The position numbers and the translations under genes are program-made. A stretch of DNA of 64,000 nucleotides from Dongia_B sp035539215 (GTDB taxonomy: Bacteria; Pseudomonadota; Alphaproteobacteria; Dongiales; Dongiaceae). The stretch is taken from positions 1-64,000 of the forward strand of contig DATLIX010000106.1 of the NCBI GenBank assembly GCA_035539215.1, given 5' to 3'. Below the pieces are notes generated by a model. It was not told the DNA's origin. It saw only the letters and a list, made by a program, of their open reading frames with translations, and did not search any database. Shown in pieces: positions 19,492 through 27,259 of the stretch. Each line of letters opens with the position of its first letter. Within the stretch, counting starts at the first letter, position 1.

Positions 19492-20598
19492 TTACCGCTT
19501 ATGGGGATGGAGTACCGCGCTGTCCGCATCGCCGTCAGCAGCGAAACAATCGCCCCAATCGAGACGCCGCGCGCGCTTATAGCGATCGCCGTCACGTCGG
19601 CTGAGGCCGATCTCGCGATAGCGACCCGCTGCATCGCAGAGCTGCAACTGCACCCGGCCGCCGCTCTGCCATACCGGTCCGATGATGCGCGCCGGCTTTT
19701 GCTGTTCGGCCGCGGCGGTGTTGCCAATGGCGGGGCTGGCTGCGGCGAGAAAAATGAATTTCTCGTCCTCCCAGGGCACATCGGCCTGCTTGGCGAGCCG
19801 GTGCAGCCGTGAGCGCGCCACCCGGCGCGAGAAGTGGCACCAGGACGAAGTGCCGGCGACCTCGGCCGTGACGGTCTCGGCTTTCGCCGGCGGCAGAAGC
19901 GGGCAGCGCAGCGCATGCGGGCAGGGGGCGATGATGTCGGCGCCCCTGTGGAGCAGCTGATCGCGTGCCGTCAGGATGCGGTGCCAGCCGGCCGGCGTCC
20001 CCGGCTCGACAATCAGCAGCAAGCCGTCGCAATGCGCCCAGGCCCAGTCGATCAGCCGTACCCGTGCCTCCGGGGCCAATTCGTCGAGCACATAGCAAAG
20101 GGTGACGAGATCGCCGCCGGCATTGCCGCAGATCTCGCTGCCTTCGCCGAGATGGGCAAGGTCGGCGACGGCCCAGGCAATGCCGGTCTGGCCGCCGGCC
20201 GCCGCCGGCAGGGCCTGATCGATCAGCGCCTCGCCCTGTTTGCGGATGGCCGGGCTGCCTTCCACCAGCACGGCGGCGTTGAGACGGGGCCAGCAATCGA
20301 GCGCGGCCCAGAGCGCGGTGCCGGGACCGGCGCCGAGATCCAGCAGGTTTTCCGGCATGAAATCCGGCAGGCGCTCCTCGACCATGGCGAGGGCCGCGCG
20401 GATGGCGGCATAGGTCGCGGGCAGGCGGGTCGCGAGATAGGCCTGGGCCGCCAGATCGTCATCGACATGCAGGCGGCCATCGCGAATTTCGCCGCGATAG
20501 CGCTGCGACAGGCGCGCCGCGGCCTGCGTCAGATCGCTGAGGGCAATGCCCTCCAGGGCGCGGTCAACGGCATGACGCAAGGCGGCGGGCAGTTCCAT
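19492..20598 (-). CDS. Rsm22-like small ribosomal subunit protein (methyltransferase fold)
   Basis: 368 residues. A Rossmann methyltransferase core is seen (LLDLGAGPGTALWA, residues 85-98), followed by the family's Cys-rich signature: PCPHALRCPL (Cys226, Cys232) and WCHFSRRV (Cys254). The mitochondrial relatives Rsm22/METTL17 act in small-subunit ribosome assembly and bind an Fe-S cluster through such cysteines. The bacterial role is less well defined, and catalytic methyl transfer is uncertain. The ATG at 20598 is just downstream (in its direction) of three 16-bp repeats. Confidence 0.85.
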   Translation of the reverse strand: MELPAALRHAVDRALEGIALSDLTQAAARLSQRYRGEIRDGRLHVDDDLAAQAYLATRLPATYAAIRAALAMVEERLPDFMPENLLDLGAGPGTALWAALDCWPRLNAAVLVEGSPAIRKQGEALIDQALPAAAGGQTGIAWAVADLAHLGEGSEICGNAGGDLVTLCYVLDELAPEARVRLIDWAWAHCDGLLLIVEPGTPAGWHRILTARDQLLHRGADIIAPCPHALRCPLLPPAKAETVTAEVAGTSSWCHFSRRVARSRLHRLAKQADVPWEDEKFIFLAAASPAIGNTAAAEQQKPARIIGPVWQSGGRVQLQLCDAAGRYREIGLSRRDGDRYKRARRLDWGDCFAADGDADSAVLHPHKR

Positions 20599-20610
20599 TA
20601 CGTCCGATCG

Positions 20611-20658
20611 GTGGAGTTACGAGCTAGTGGGGTTATGAGCCAGTGAGGTTACGAGGCG
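20611..20658. repeat. 16-bp imperfect tandem repeat, three copies
   Basis: GTGGAGTTACGAGCTA (20611-20626), GTGGGGTTATGAGCCA (20627-20642) and GTGAGGTTACGAGGCG (20643-20658). The array starts 12 bp upstream of the Rsm22-like start codon (minus strand), within its leader or promoter. Confidence 0.8.
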
Positions 20659-21030
20659 CCAACGCGCGGTCGCGTTACGGCCGGCAGATCATGCGCAGGC
20701 GTGACCGGTCGTCAAGCGGGCATGCACCGGTCTTGGACCGGAGGGAAGAGCGCAATGGCGCCACCACAATCGCATGGATCGATGCAAGGTCAGGCGGCAG
20801 GAACCGTATCACGTGCAAATGCTCCTAGGTGTATGGTATTTGAGGCCTATGTTTACACCCTTATAGGCTGCCTTACCCAATTTCCAATCAAGGTCATGGT
20901 CAGCGTGTAATCATCTGTTTCTAATTGAATTTTACAAAATACAATTTACCGAAAATTATCATTCAGTCTGCAGAATTCGCGTCGCCACACGCAACCATAT
21001 AGAGAAACCAGTGGCGAAGGGGAAATGTTC
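20659..21030. other. AT-rich intergenic region upstream of the PAS-PAS chemoreceptor
   Basis: About 20890-21000 is clearly AT-rich compared with its surroundings and likely contains promoter elements. GTTTACACCC at 20851-20860, followed by TTATAG, recurs almost identically at 25060 before another chemoreceptor. GCCGATAT at 21140-21147 resembles a sigma-28 -10 element but lacks a matching -35. No gene is convincing. Confidence 0.5.
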
Positions 21031-21336
21031 ATGTCACTGCATCCGTCCGGGGCCGGCATCGCCGTTGCTCCGCCTGGAAGTTCGCTTGCCGCCGGCCCGT
21101 CTATACGATCGGCTAGCCGGCTTTATACGTTAGCACGCGGCCGATATACGGTTGCCGGCTGGGCACTGGCGGGATTTTCGCCCACAGTGCAATCATCGCG
21201 TCGCCTGCTTGGCCCATCGCCTTTTCCAGTCGGCGGAAAGCTCACCACCTCGCGAGATCACGCTGTCGATGGCGCAAGCTGCGCATCGGTGGAACAGCTC
21301 ATGCAACAGGCACAATTTCGTCAAGGAGCCATCTGA
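21031..21336 (+). CDS. Doubtful small ORF coupled to the PAS-PAS chemoreceptor
   Basis: About 101 codons. AAGGGG lies 8 nt before the ATG at 21031, and its TGA overlaps the chemoreceptor ATG (TGATG). Against it, third codon positions are far less GC-rich than in neighbouring genes and the product has no recognisable domain. It may be a leader ORF, an acquired gene or chance. Confidence 0.22.
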   Translation: MSLHPSGAGIAVAPPGSSLAAGPSIRSASRLYTLARGRYTVAGWALAGFSPTVQSSRRLLGPSPFPVGGKLTTSRDHAVDGASCASVEQLMQQAQFRQGAI

Positions 21337-22838
21337 TGTCCCTGCGTCTTTTCGGCAGCGATGCCGCCGCCGTCCTGTCCGCGCTGGGGCGTTCCCAGGC
21401 AATCATCGAATTCAAGCTGGATGGCACGATCATCACAGCCAACGAAAACTTCCTGAAGGCCTTGGGCTACACGCTGCCCGAAATTCAGGGCAAGCATCAC
21501 AGCATGTTTGTCGAACCTGCTTATCGCGAGAGTCCCGCCTATCGCCAGTTCTGGGAGAAGCTGCGGGCCGGCGATTTTGCCGCCGAGCGTTTCAAACGGA
21601 TCGGCAAGGGCGGCAAGGAGGTCTGGATCGAGGCCTCCTACAACCCGGTCCTGGGCGGCGGCGGCAAGCCTTACAAGGTGGTCAAATTCGCCACCGACAT
21701 CACCGCGCAGAAACTGGCGGAGGCCGATCTGCAGGGCCAGGTCGCGGCGATCAACCGATCGCAGGCGGTCATCCAGTTCGAACTGGACGGCACCGTGATC
21801 GACGCCAATGCGAATTTCCTGTCGGTGCTCGGCTACAATCTGGCGGACATCAAGGGCAAGCATCACAGCATGTTCGTCGAACCGGCCTATCGCGACAGCG
21901 GCGAGTACCGGCAATTCTGGCAGAACCTGCGGAGCGGCGAATATCAGGCCGGTCAGTTCAAGCGCATCGGCAAGGGCGGCAAGGAGGTCTGGATCGAGGC
22001 CAGTTACAATCCGATCCTCGATGCCAACGGCCGGCCCTATAAGGTCGTCAAATTCGCCACCGATCTCTCGAAGCGCAAGGATGAGAACCGGGCGCTCGCC
22101 AACGATTTCGAGCGCAACGTGAAGGCCCTGGTGCAGCAGGTGGCCGGCTCGGCCGGCAATATGCAGGGCACGGCGCAGTCTTTGGCCGCGGTGGCGGAAC
22201 AGACCAATCAGCAATCCTCGACCGTCTCGGCCGCAACGGAAGAACTGGCGACATCGGTCAATGAAATCGCCCGCCAGATCACGGACGCCAATACCGTGAT
22301 CGGCACGGCGGTTGCCGGCGCCCGCAAATCCGAACAGATGGTCGCCGATCTGGTCGGTGCGGCCGAGAAGATCGGGACCGTGACGCAGATGATCAACGAC
22401 ATCGCCTCGCAGACCAATCTGCTGGCGCTCAATGCCACCATCGAAGCGGCGCGGGCCGGTGAGGCCGGCAAGGGCTTCGCCGTCGTCGCCTCGGAAGTCA
22501 AGTCGCTGGCGACGCAAACCAGCAAGGCGACCGAGGAAATCGAGCAACAGATCCGCGATATCCAGGAATCGAGTCAGGCGACCGCCAGCGCGATCCGTGA
22601 AATCGCCGATATCATCACCAAGGTGAGTGAGATCAGCACCTCGATCTCCGGTGCGGTCGAGGAACAGTCGGCGGCCACGCGGGAGGTCTCCAGCAATATC
22701 AGCGGCGTCACCCAGGCGGCCGACGAAACCGGCCGCTCGTCTTCAAACGTGCTCACCGTATCGCAGGAACTGGCGCATCAGGCGGCCGAGCTTGAACAGC
22801 GGGTCGATCAGTTCCTGGTCACCGTGCGGGCGATGTAG
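21336..22838 (+). CDS. Soluble chemoreceptor with tandem duplicated PAS domains (BdlA-like)
   Basis: 500 residues, no transmembrane segment. Two PAS domains (about 15-125 and 137-247) are near copies with a 122-residue period: each has RSQA(I/V)I, GKHHSMFVEPAYR and FKRIGKGGKEVWIEASYNP. A methyl-accepting domain follows, with INDIASQTNLLALNATIEAA and EVKSLATQTSKATEEI. The architecture matches BdlA-type receptors that link redox or energy signals to chemotaxis or biofilm dispersal; ligand and output are inferred. AAGGAG lies 8 nt before the ATG. No CheR-docking pentapeptide at the C-terminus. Confidence 0.93.
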   Translation: MSLRLFGSDAAAVLSALGRSQAIIEFKLDGTIITANENFLKALGYTLPEIQGKHHSMFVEPAYRESPAYRQFWEKLRAGDFAAERFKRIGKGGKEVWIEASYNPVLGGGGKPYKVVKFATDITAQKLAEADLQGQVAAINRSQAVIQFELDGTVIDANANFLSVLGYNLADIKGKHHSMFVEPAYRDSGEYRQFWQNLRSGEYQAGQFKRIGKGGKEVWIEASYNPILDANGRPYKVVKFATDLSKRKDENRALANDFERNVKALVQQVAGSAGNMQGTAQSLAAVAEQTNQQSSTVSAATEELATSVNEIARQITDANTVIGTAVAGARKSEQMVADLVGAAEKIGTVTQMINDIASQTNLLALNATIEAARAGEAGKGFAVVASEVKSLATQTSKATEEIEQQIRDIQESSQATASAIREIADIITKVSEISTSISGAVEEQSAATREVSSNISGVTQAADETGRSSSNVLTVSQELAHQAAELEQRVDQFLVTVRAM

Positions 22839-22864
22839 CCCGGACGTTTGAAACATAAGCGTCA

Positions 22865-22899
22865 AAAGCGGCGGTTGTCAGGCAGGCAGCCGCCGCTTT
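22865..22899 (+). terminator. Terminator after PAS-PAS chemoreceptor
   Basis: Perfect 10-bp stem AAAGCGGCGG (22865-22874) / CCGCCGCTTT (22890-22899), 15-nt loop, ending in three T residues. Located 27 bp after the stop codon. The remaining spacer to 23150 shows nothing notable. Confidence 0.75.
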
Positions 22900-23150
22900 C
22901 AGTCCCCCCTGTCGTTTGTTGTTGCCGACCGTCCAGGTCTCGCTTCCTGCCTTTCTATACCTTGGTCTAGTCCGACTGTACTTCTGACCTTCCGGCTGTA
23001 CCGCTGCAGGTCTACCTGCCTAGGGCATCCCTCCGCATATTCGGTTCGATGATTTGCTGCCGGTGCCAAGACATTGCCGGCGACGACGGACGAAGCGCCA
23101 TACACCGCCGCCATACCGGCCCGGTCGTCGGCGCATTCAGGAGAGAGACC

Positions 23151-24827
23151 ATGAAGAATCTGAAGATCGGAACCAAGATCCTCTGTGCGGTCGGTGTGCT
23201 GGCCGTGCTCACGGGTATCGCCCTCGCGTTTTCCACCTATCGCATGAACAGCATGAGCAGCGACTACGGCGCGGTGATCCGCGGTCCGCAGGCGGAGGTC
23301 TACTTCCTCGCGCGTGCCAATCGCCGCACGATGACGGTCCTTGCCGACATTTTCGGCACAATCGCCGAGACCGATCCGGTCGAGATCAAGCGGATGTCGA
23401 GTGCCTATCCCGAAGACATGGCCAAATTTCGCGAATTCATGAACAAGGCTGCAGCCGCCCAGCCGCAGGACGCCCCGATCATTCAGGGTTTTGTTGCGGC
23501 ACTGGATAAGCTGGACGAGCCGATGAAGCAGGTCATCGCCCTCGCCAGTGCAAATCAGAATGCGCAGGCGGTCGACCTCTATCATAAGGATGTGCGCGAC
23601 ACCCTGACCGCCATCGTCGCCAAGGTAGCGAAATTCGTCGAGGATACGAGCGCTGCTACCGACAAGGTCGTCGCGGAGACGGACAGCATGGCGGCACGTA
23701 CGATCTATCTGTCGATCGCGGTCGGTGTCGTGGGCGTGGCCATCGGTGTGATCGTTGCGCTGCTGGTTTCCAAGACCGGCATCGTCGCGCCGATCGGTGC
23801 CGTCAACGGAGCGATGCAGGAGCTCAGCAACGGCCAGCTGGAAACGCATATCCCCGGCACGGAGCGCCGTGACGAGGTGGGTGCGATGGCGAAGACCTTG
23901 CAGGTCTTCCGCGACAAGCTGGCCGATGGCGAGCGCATGCGGACGGCGCAGCAGGCCGAGCAGGAGCGCCAGTTGAAGCGCGCCCAGACGGTCGAAGCCG
24001 CCGTGGCCCGCTTCGAAAATACCATTGCCAGTGTCGTCTCCACGGTCAGCAGCTCGGCGACGGAGTTGCAGTCGACCGCCCAGTCGATGACGGCGACGGC
24101 CGAAGAGACGTCGCGCCAGTCCTCGGTGGTTGCCGCGGCTTCTTCCCAGACGACGCAGAACGTGCAGACAGTTGCCGCAGCCACGGAAGAATTGTCCGCC
24201 TCGATCCATGAGATCGCCAGCCAGGTGACGGAAGCCGGCCGCATCATCAACCAGGCCGTGGCCCAGGCGTCTGAAACCGATGCCAAGGTGAAAAGCCTGT
24301 CGGAGGCGGCGCAGAAGATCGGCGAAGTGGTCGGCCTGATCAACGACATCGCCTCGCAGACCAACCTGCTGGCGCTGAATGCGACGATCGAGGCGGCCCG
24401 GGCGGGTGAGGCCGGCAAGGGCTTCGCCGTGGTTGCTTCGGAGGTGAAGACCCTGGCGACGCAGACGGCCCGGGCGACCGATGAAATCGACGCCCAGATC
24501 CGCGCGATCCAGGAAGCGTCGGCCAGTTCGGCTGAAGCCATTCGCGAGATCGCCGATACCATCCGGCGCGTCAACGAGGTCTCCACGGCGATTGCCTCGG
24601 CGGTGGAAGAGCAGGGGGCCGCGACCCAGGAAATCTCCCGCAACGTCCAGCAGGCGGCCCAGGGTACGTCGGAAGTCTCGAGCAATATCGGTAACGTCAC
24701 CGAGGCGGCGACCGAGACCGGCCACGCGGCCGGCGATGTGCTGGGTGCCGCGGGCGAACTCGCCCGCAATGGCGACGTGCTGCGCAACGAGGTGGAGAAC
24801 TTCCTGCGCGAGATCCGCGCCGCTTGA
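23151..24827 (+). CDS. Membrane chemoreceptor, tandem copy 1
   Basis: Methyl-accepting chemotaxis protein, exactly 558 residues. TM1 about 8-28, periplasmic ligand domain about 30-183 (mostly helical, 4HB-like), TM2 about 185-207, HAMP about 208-262 (ending DEVGAMAKTLQVFRDKLADGE), then the cytoplasmic signalling rod with INDIASQTNLLALNATIEAA. AGGAGAG precedes the ATG at 23151; the frame is open further upstream but without a membrane start. The signalling half is nearly identical to copies 2 and 3, while the ligand domain has diverged, which suggests different ligands. It ends NFLREIRAA with no CheR pentapeptide. Confidence 0.94.
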   Translation: MKNLKIGTKILCAVGVLAVLTGIALAFSTYRMNSMSSDYGAVIRGPQAEVYFLARANRRTMTVLADIFGTIAETDPVEIKRMSSAYPEDMAKFREFMNKAAAAQPQDAPIIQGFVAALDKLDEPMKQVIALASANQNAQAVDLYHKDVRDTLTAIVAKVAKFVEDTSAATDKVVAETDSMAARTIYLSIAVGVVGVAIGVIVALLVSKTGIVAPIGAVNGAMQELSNGQLETHIPGTERRDEVGAMAKTLQVFRDKLADGERMRTAQQAEQERQLKRAQTVEAAVARFENTIASVVSTVSSSATELQSTAQSMTATAEETSRQSSVVAAASSQTTQNVQTVAAATEELSASIHEIASQVTEAGRIINQAVAQASETDAKVKSLSEAAQKIGEVVGLINDIASQTNLLALNATIEAARAGEAGKGFAVVASEVKTLATQTARATDEIDAQIRAIQEASASSAEAIREIADTIRRVNEVSTAIASAVEEQGAATQEISRNVQQAAQGTSEVSSNIGNVTEAATETGHAAGDVLGAAGELARNGDVLRNEVENFLREIRAA

Positions 24828-24864
24828 GGTGCGTTTCGCAGGAGCGGCGCTCCTGCCAGCAATG

Positions 24865-24898
24865 ATGACGGCCACCGGCTTAAACCGGTGGCCGTCAT
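24865..24898 (+). terminator. Strong hairpin terminator after chemoreceptor copy 1
   Basis: Perfect 14-bp stem ATGACGGCCACCGG (24865-24878) / CCGGTGGCCGTCAT (24885-24898) with a 6-nt loop, 37 bp after the stop. The following TGCATTT is only weakly T-rich. It isolates copy 1 from copy 2. Confidence 0.75.
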
Positions 24899-25211
24899 TG
24901 CATTTGCCGGTATCCCCTCTGCGGATATCATGATCGATCCAGTCGAGCGACTGCTGCCGCCTATCAAGCGAAGCGGTACTTCTTCCTAGCTCTTCGTGAC
25001 AGTCGTATGATCTTACGGACCGCCGCCGCAGCGCAGCGATAAGTTAAAACAATCTTTACGTTTACACCCCGATAGTCCGGCCTCGTTTCGGATAAGGATC
25101 GCGGCGCCGCCATCCCGGCCCCTCTTCGTCCGTCAGCCTGCCGCCTGCCCCCACGTCCCGCCCTGTCGCGCCGGCCTCGCCCGGCATGCCTGCGCCCTAT
25201 CGGAGCATTCC
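24899..25211 (+). other. Spacer before chemoreceptor copy 2, with a candidate promoter
   Basis: Contains GTTTACACCCCGATAG at 25060-25075. CCCGATAG resembles a sigma-28 -10 box, but at the required 15-bp spacing the -35 is only ACAA; TAAA occurs 4 bp too far upstream. Nothing else is recognisable. Confidence 0.4.
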
Positions 25212-26888
25212 ATGAAAAATTTCAAGATCGGCTCGAAGATCGTCAGCGTCGTGCTGCTGCTGGCGATCGTCAGCGGCCTCGCAATCGGCTTTGCCGCCTT
25301 CCGCATGTCTTCGATGAGTGGCGCCTATGACGATCTGGTGAACAAGCAGGCGCTGGAGACGGTCTATCTCACCCGCGGCAATCGTCTGCTGGCCACCGTC
25401 AAGGCCGATTTGTACGGCGTCATCGCGGAAACCTCGGACGAAGAGACCAAGACGATGGTGGCGCAGTTTCCGGGCGATCTCAGTTCCTTTGAGGATTATC
25501 TCGACAAGGCCAAGGCGCTCGATGCCGGCGATGTCGGCGCCATCGAGGACGTGCGGGCGGATTTCGACAAGATGCAGGAGGCGATGAAGCAGGTCATCAG
25601 CCTGGGCGCCAACAATCAGAACGACAAGGCGGTCGAGATCTTCCATACCAGCATTCGCGAACCGCTCAATGCCCTGGTGAAGAAGATGACCGATCTGGTC
25701 AGCGATAATCTCAACCAGACCACGGCCGGCGCGGCGGCAACCACGGCGGCCGCGCGCGAGACGATCTATATCACCATCGGCGTCACGGTTCTCGGCATCG
25801 TCATCGGTCTCGCCATCGCTCTCTATATCGCCCGGTTCGGCATCGTCGTGCCGATCAACGGCGTCAACGCGGCGATGCAAAGCCTCAGCAGCGGCCACCT
25901 CGATGTCGCGATTGCCGGCACCGAGCGCGGCGATGAGGTGGGCGCGATGGCGAAGACCCTGGAGGTATTCCGGGACAAGCTTGCGGAGGGCGAGCGGCTG
26001 CGGGCGGCCCAGCAGGCCGAGCAGGAACATCAGTTGAAGCGCGCGCAACAGGTGGAGGCGGCGGTGGCCCGTTTCGAGCAGGCGATCGCCGGCGTCGTCT
26101 CGACGGTCAGCAGTTCGGCGACGGAATTGCAGTCGACGGCCCAATCGATGACGGCGACGGCGGAGGAGACCGCACGGCAGTCGACGGCTGTGGCCGCGGC
26201 TTCGACCCAGACCACGCAAAACGTGCAGACCGTCGCTTCGGCAACCGAGGAACTGTCCGCCTCGATCCGCGAGATCGGCAGCCAGATCAATGAAGCCAGC
26301 CGTATCATCGGCAGCGCGGTGAGCCAGGCAGCGGAGACCGACGCCAAGGTGAAGAGCCTGTCGGAGGCGGCGCAGAAGATCGGCGAAGTGGTCGGCCTGA
26401 TCAATGACATCGCCTCGCAGACCAACCTGCTGGCCTTGAACGCGACGATCGAAGCGGCGCGGGCGGGCGAGGCCGGCAAGGGCTTCGCCGTGGTTGCTTC
26501 GGAGGTGAAGACCCTGGCGACGCAGACGGCGCGGGCGACCGACGAGATCGACGCGCAGATCCGCTCGATCCAGGAAGCCTCGGGCAGTTCGGCCCAGGCC
26601 ATTCGCGCAATCGCCGACACCATCCGCCGCGTCAACGAAGTTTCGACGGCGATCGCTTCGGCGGTGGAAGAGCAGGGGGCGGCTACCCAGGAGATTTCCC
26701 GCAACGTGCAGCAGGCGGCGCAGGGCACCTCGGAAGTTTCCGCCAATATCGGCAATGTCACCCAGGCCGCGGCCGAGACCGGCCACGCCGCCGGCGACGT
26801 GCTGACCGCCGCCACCGGCCTTGCCCGCAACGGCGACACCTTGCGCCGCGAGGTCGACAACTTCCTGCGGGATATCCGCGCGGCTTAA
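25212..26888 (+). CDS. Membrane chemoreceptor, tandem copy 2
   Basis: 558 residues, same architecture as the previous gene: TM1, helical periplasmic domain, TM2 near residue 190-210, HAMP, signalling rod. The periplasmic part (YDDLVNKQALETVYLTRGNR and onward) is clearly different from copies 1 and 3, but alignment is gap-free, since all three proteins have equal length. Long stretches of the signalling region match copy 3 almost base for base (for example around 26400-26700). Start ATG follows GGAG. The C-terminus NFLRDIRAA lacks a CheR tether. Confidence 0.94.
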   Translation: MKNFKIGSKIVSVVLLLAIVSGLAIGFAAFRMSSMSGAYDDLVNKQALETVYLTRGNRLLATVKADLYGVIAETSDEETKTMVAQFPGDLSSFEDYLDKAKALDAGDVGAIEDVRADFDKMQEAMKQVISLGANNQNDKAVEIFHTSIREPLNALVKKMTDLVSDNLNQTTAGAAATTAAARETIYITIGVTVLGIVIGLAIALYIARFGIVVPINGVNAAMQSLSSGHLDVAIAGTERGDEVGAMAKTLEVFRDKLAEGERLRAAQQAEQEHQLKRAQQVEAAVARFEQAIAGVVSTVSSSATELQSTAQSMTATAEETARQSTAVAAASTQTTQNVQTVASATEELSASIREIGSQINEASRIIGSAVSQAAETDAKVKSLSEAAQKIGEVVGLINDIASQTNLLALNATIEAARAGEAGKGFAVVASEVKTLATQTARATDEIDAQIRSIQEASGSSAQAIRAIADTIRRVNEVSTAIASAVEEQGAATQEISRNVQQAAQGTSEVSANIGNVTQAAAETGHAAGDVLTAATGLARNGDTLRREVDNFLRDIRAA

Positions 26889-26965
26889 GTTTTTCGCCCG
26901 GCGGAGTCTCCGAGGGCCGATCACGCGGAGGCTGGACCGAGGGCAAAGTCGCCGTTTGCGGCCAG

Positions 26966-26986
26966 CCGGGGGCGTGCCCCCCCCGG
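26966..26986 (+). terminator. GC-rich hairpin after chemoreceptor copy 2
   Basis: CCGGGGG (26966-26972) pairs with CCCCCGG (26980-26986). There is no T tract; possible Rho-independent-like pause or chance in GC-rich DNA. Confidence 0.35.
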
Positions 26987-27112
26987 CACGGTCGGGGATT
27001 CCCCGCGCCAACTGCCGATAAGACCCCAGAAAAGGGCAAGATTCCGGCCGCGCCCGGGCGTCGCAACCGCTGCGGCCCTGCTCATCGCGGCGACATGCGG
27101 GATCGAGTTTTA

Positions 27113-27139
27113 CAAATCTGGCGCCCGTGCTGCCGATAG
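27113..27139 (+). promoter_or_regulatory. Candidate sigma-28 (FliA) promoter for chemoreceptor copy 3
   Basis: CAAA (27113-27116), exactly 15 bp, then GCCGATAG (27132-27139). The FliA consensus is TAAA-N15-GCCGATAA, so there are two mismatches at correct spacing. It lies 121 bp before the ATG at 27260, in a stretch that turns AT-rich toward the gene. Flagellar-class control fits a chemoreceptor. Confidence 0.55.
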
Positions 27140-27259
27140 ATCGCCGGCTTTTGGGCATTATTTACCATTAATTATTCATATTGAATGAATCTAATCGGGT
27201 GCGGGTGCCCGGCGGTGTGCCGTTCCAACCCGAAGCTGGGTATCATTTTGGAGCTGCAG

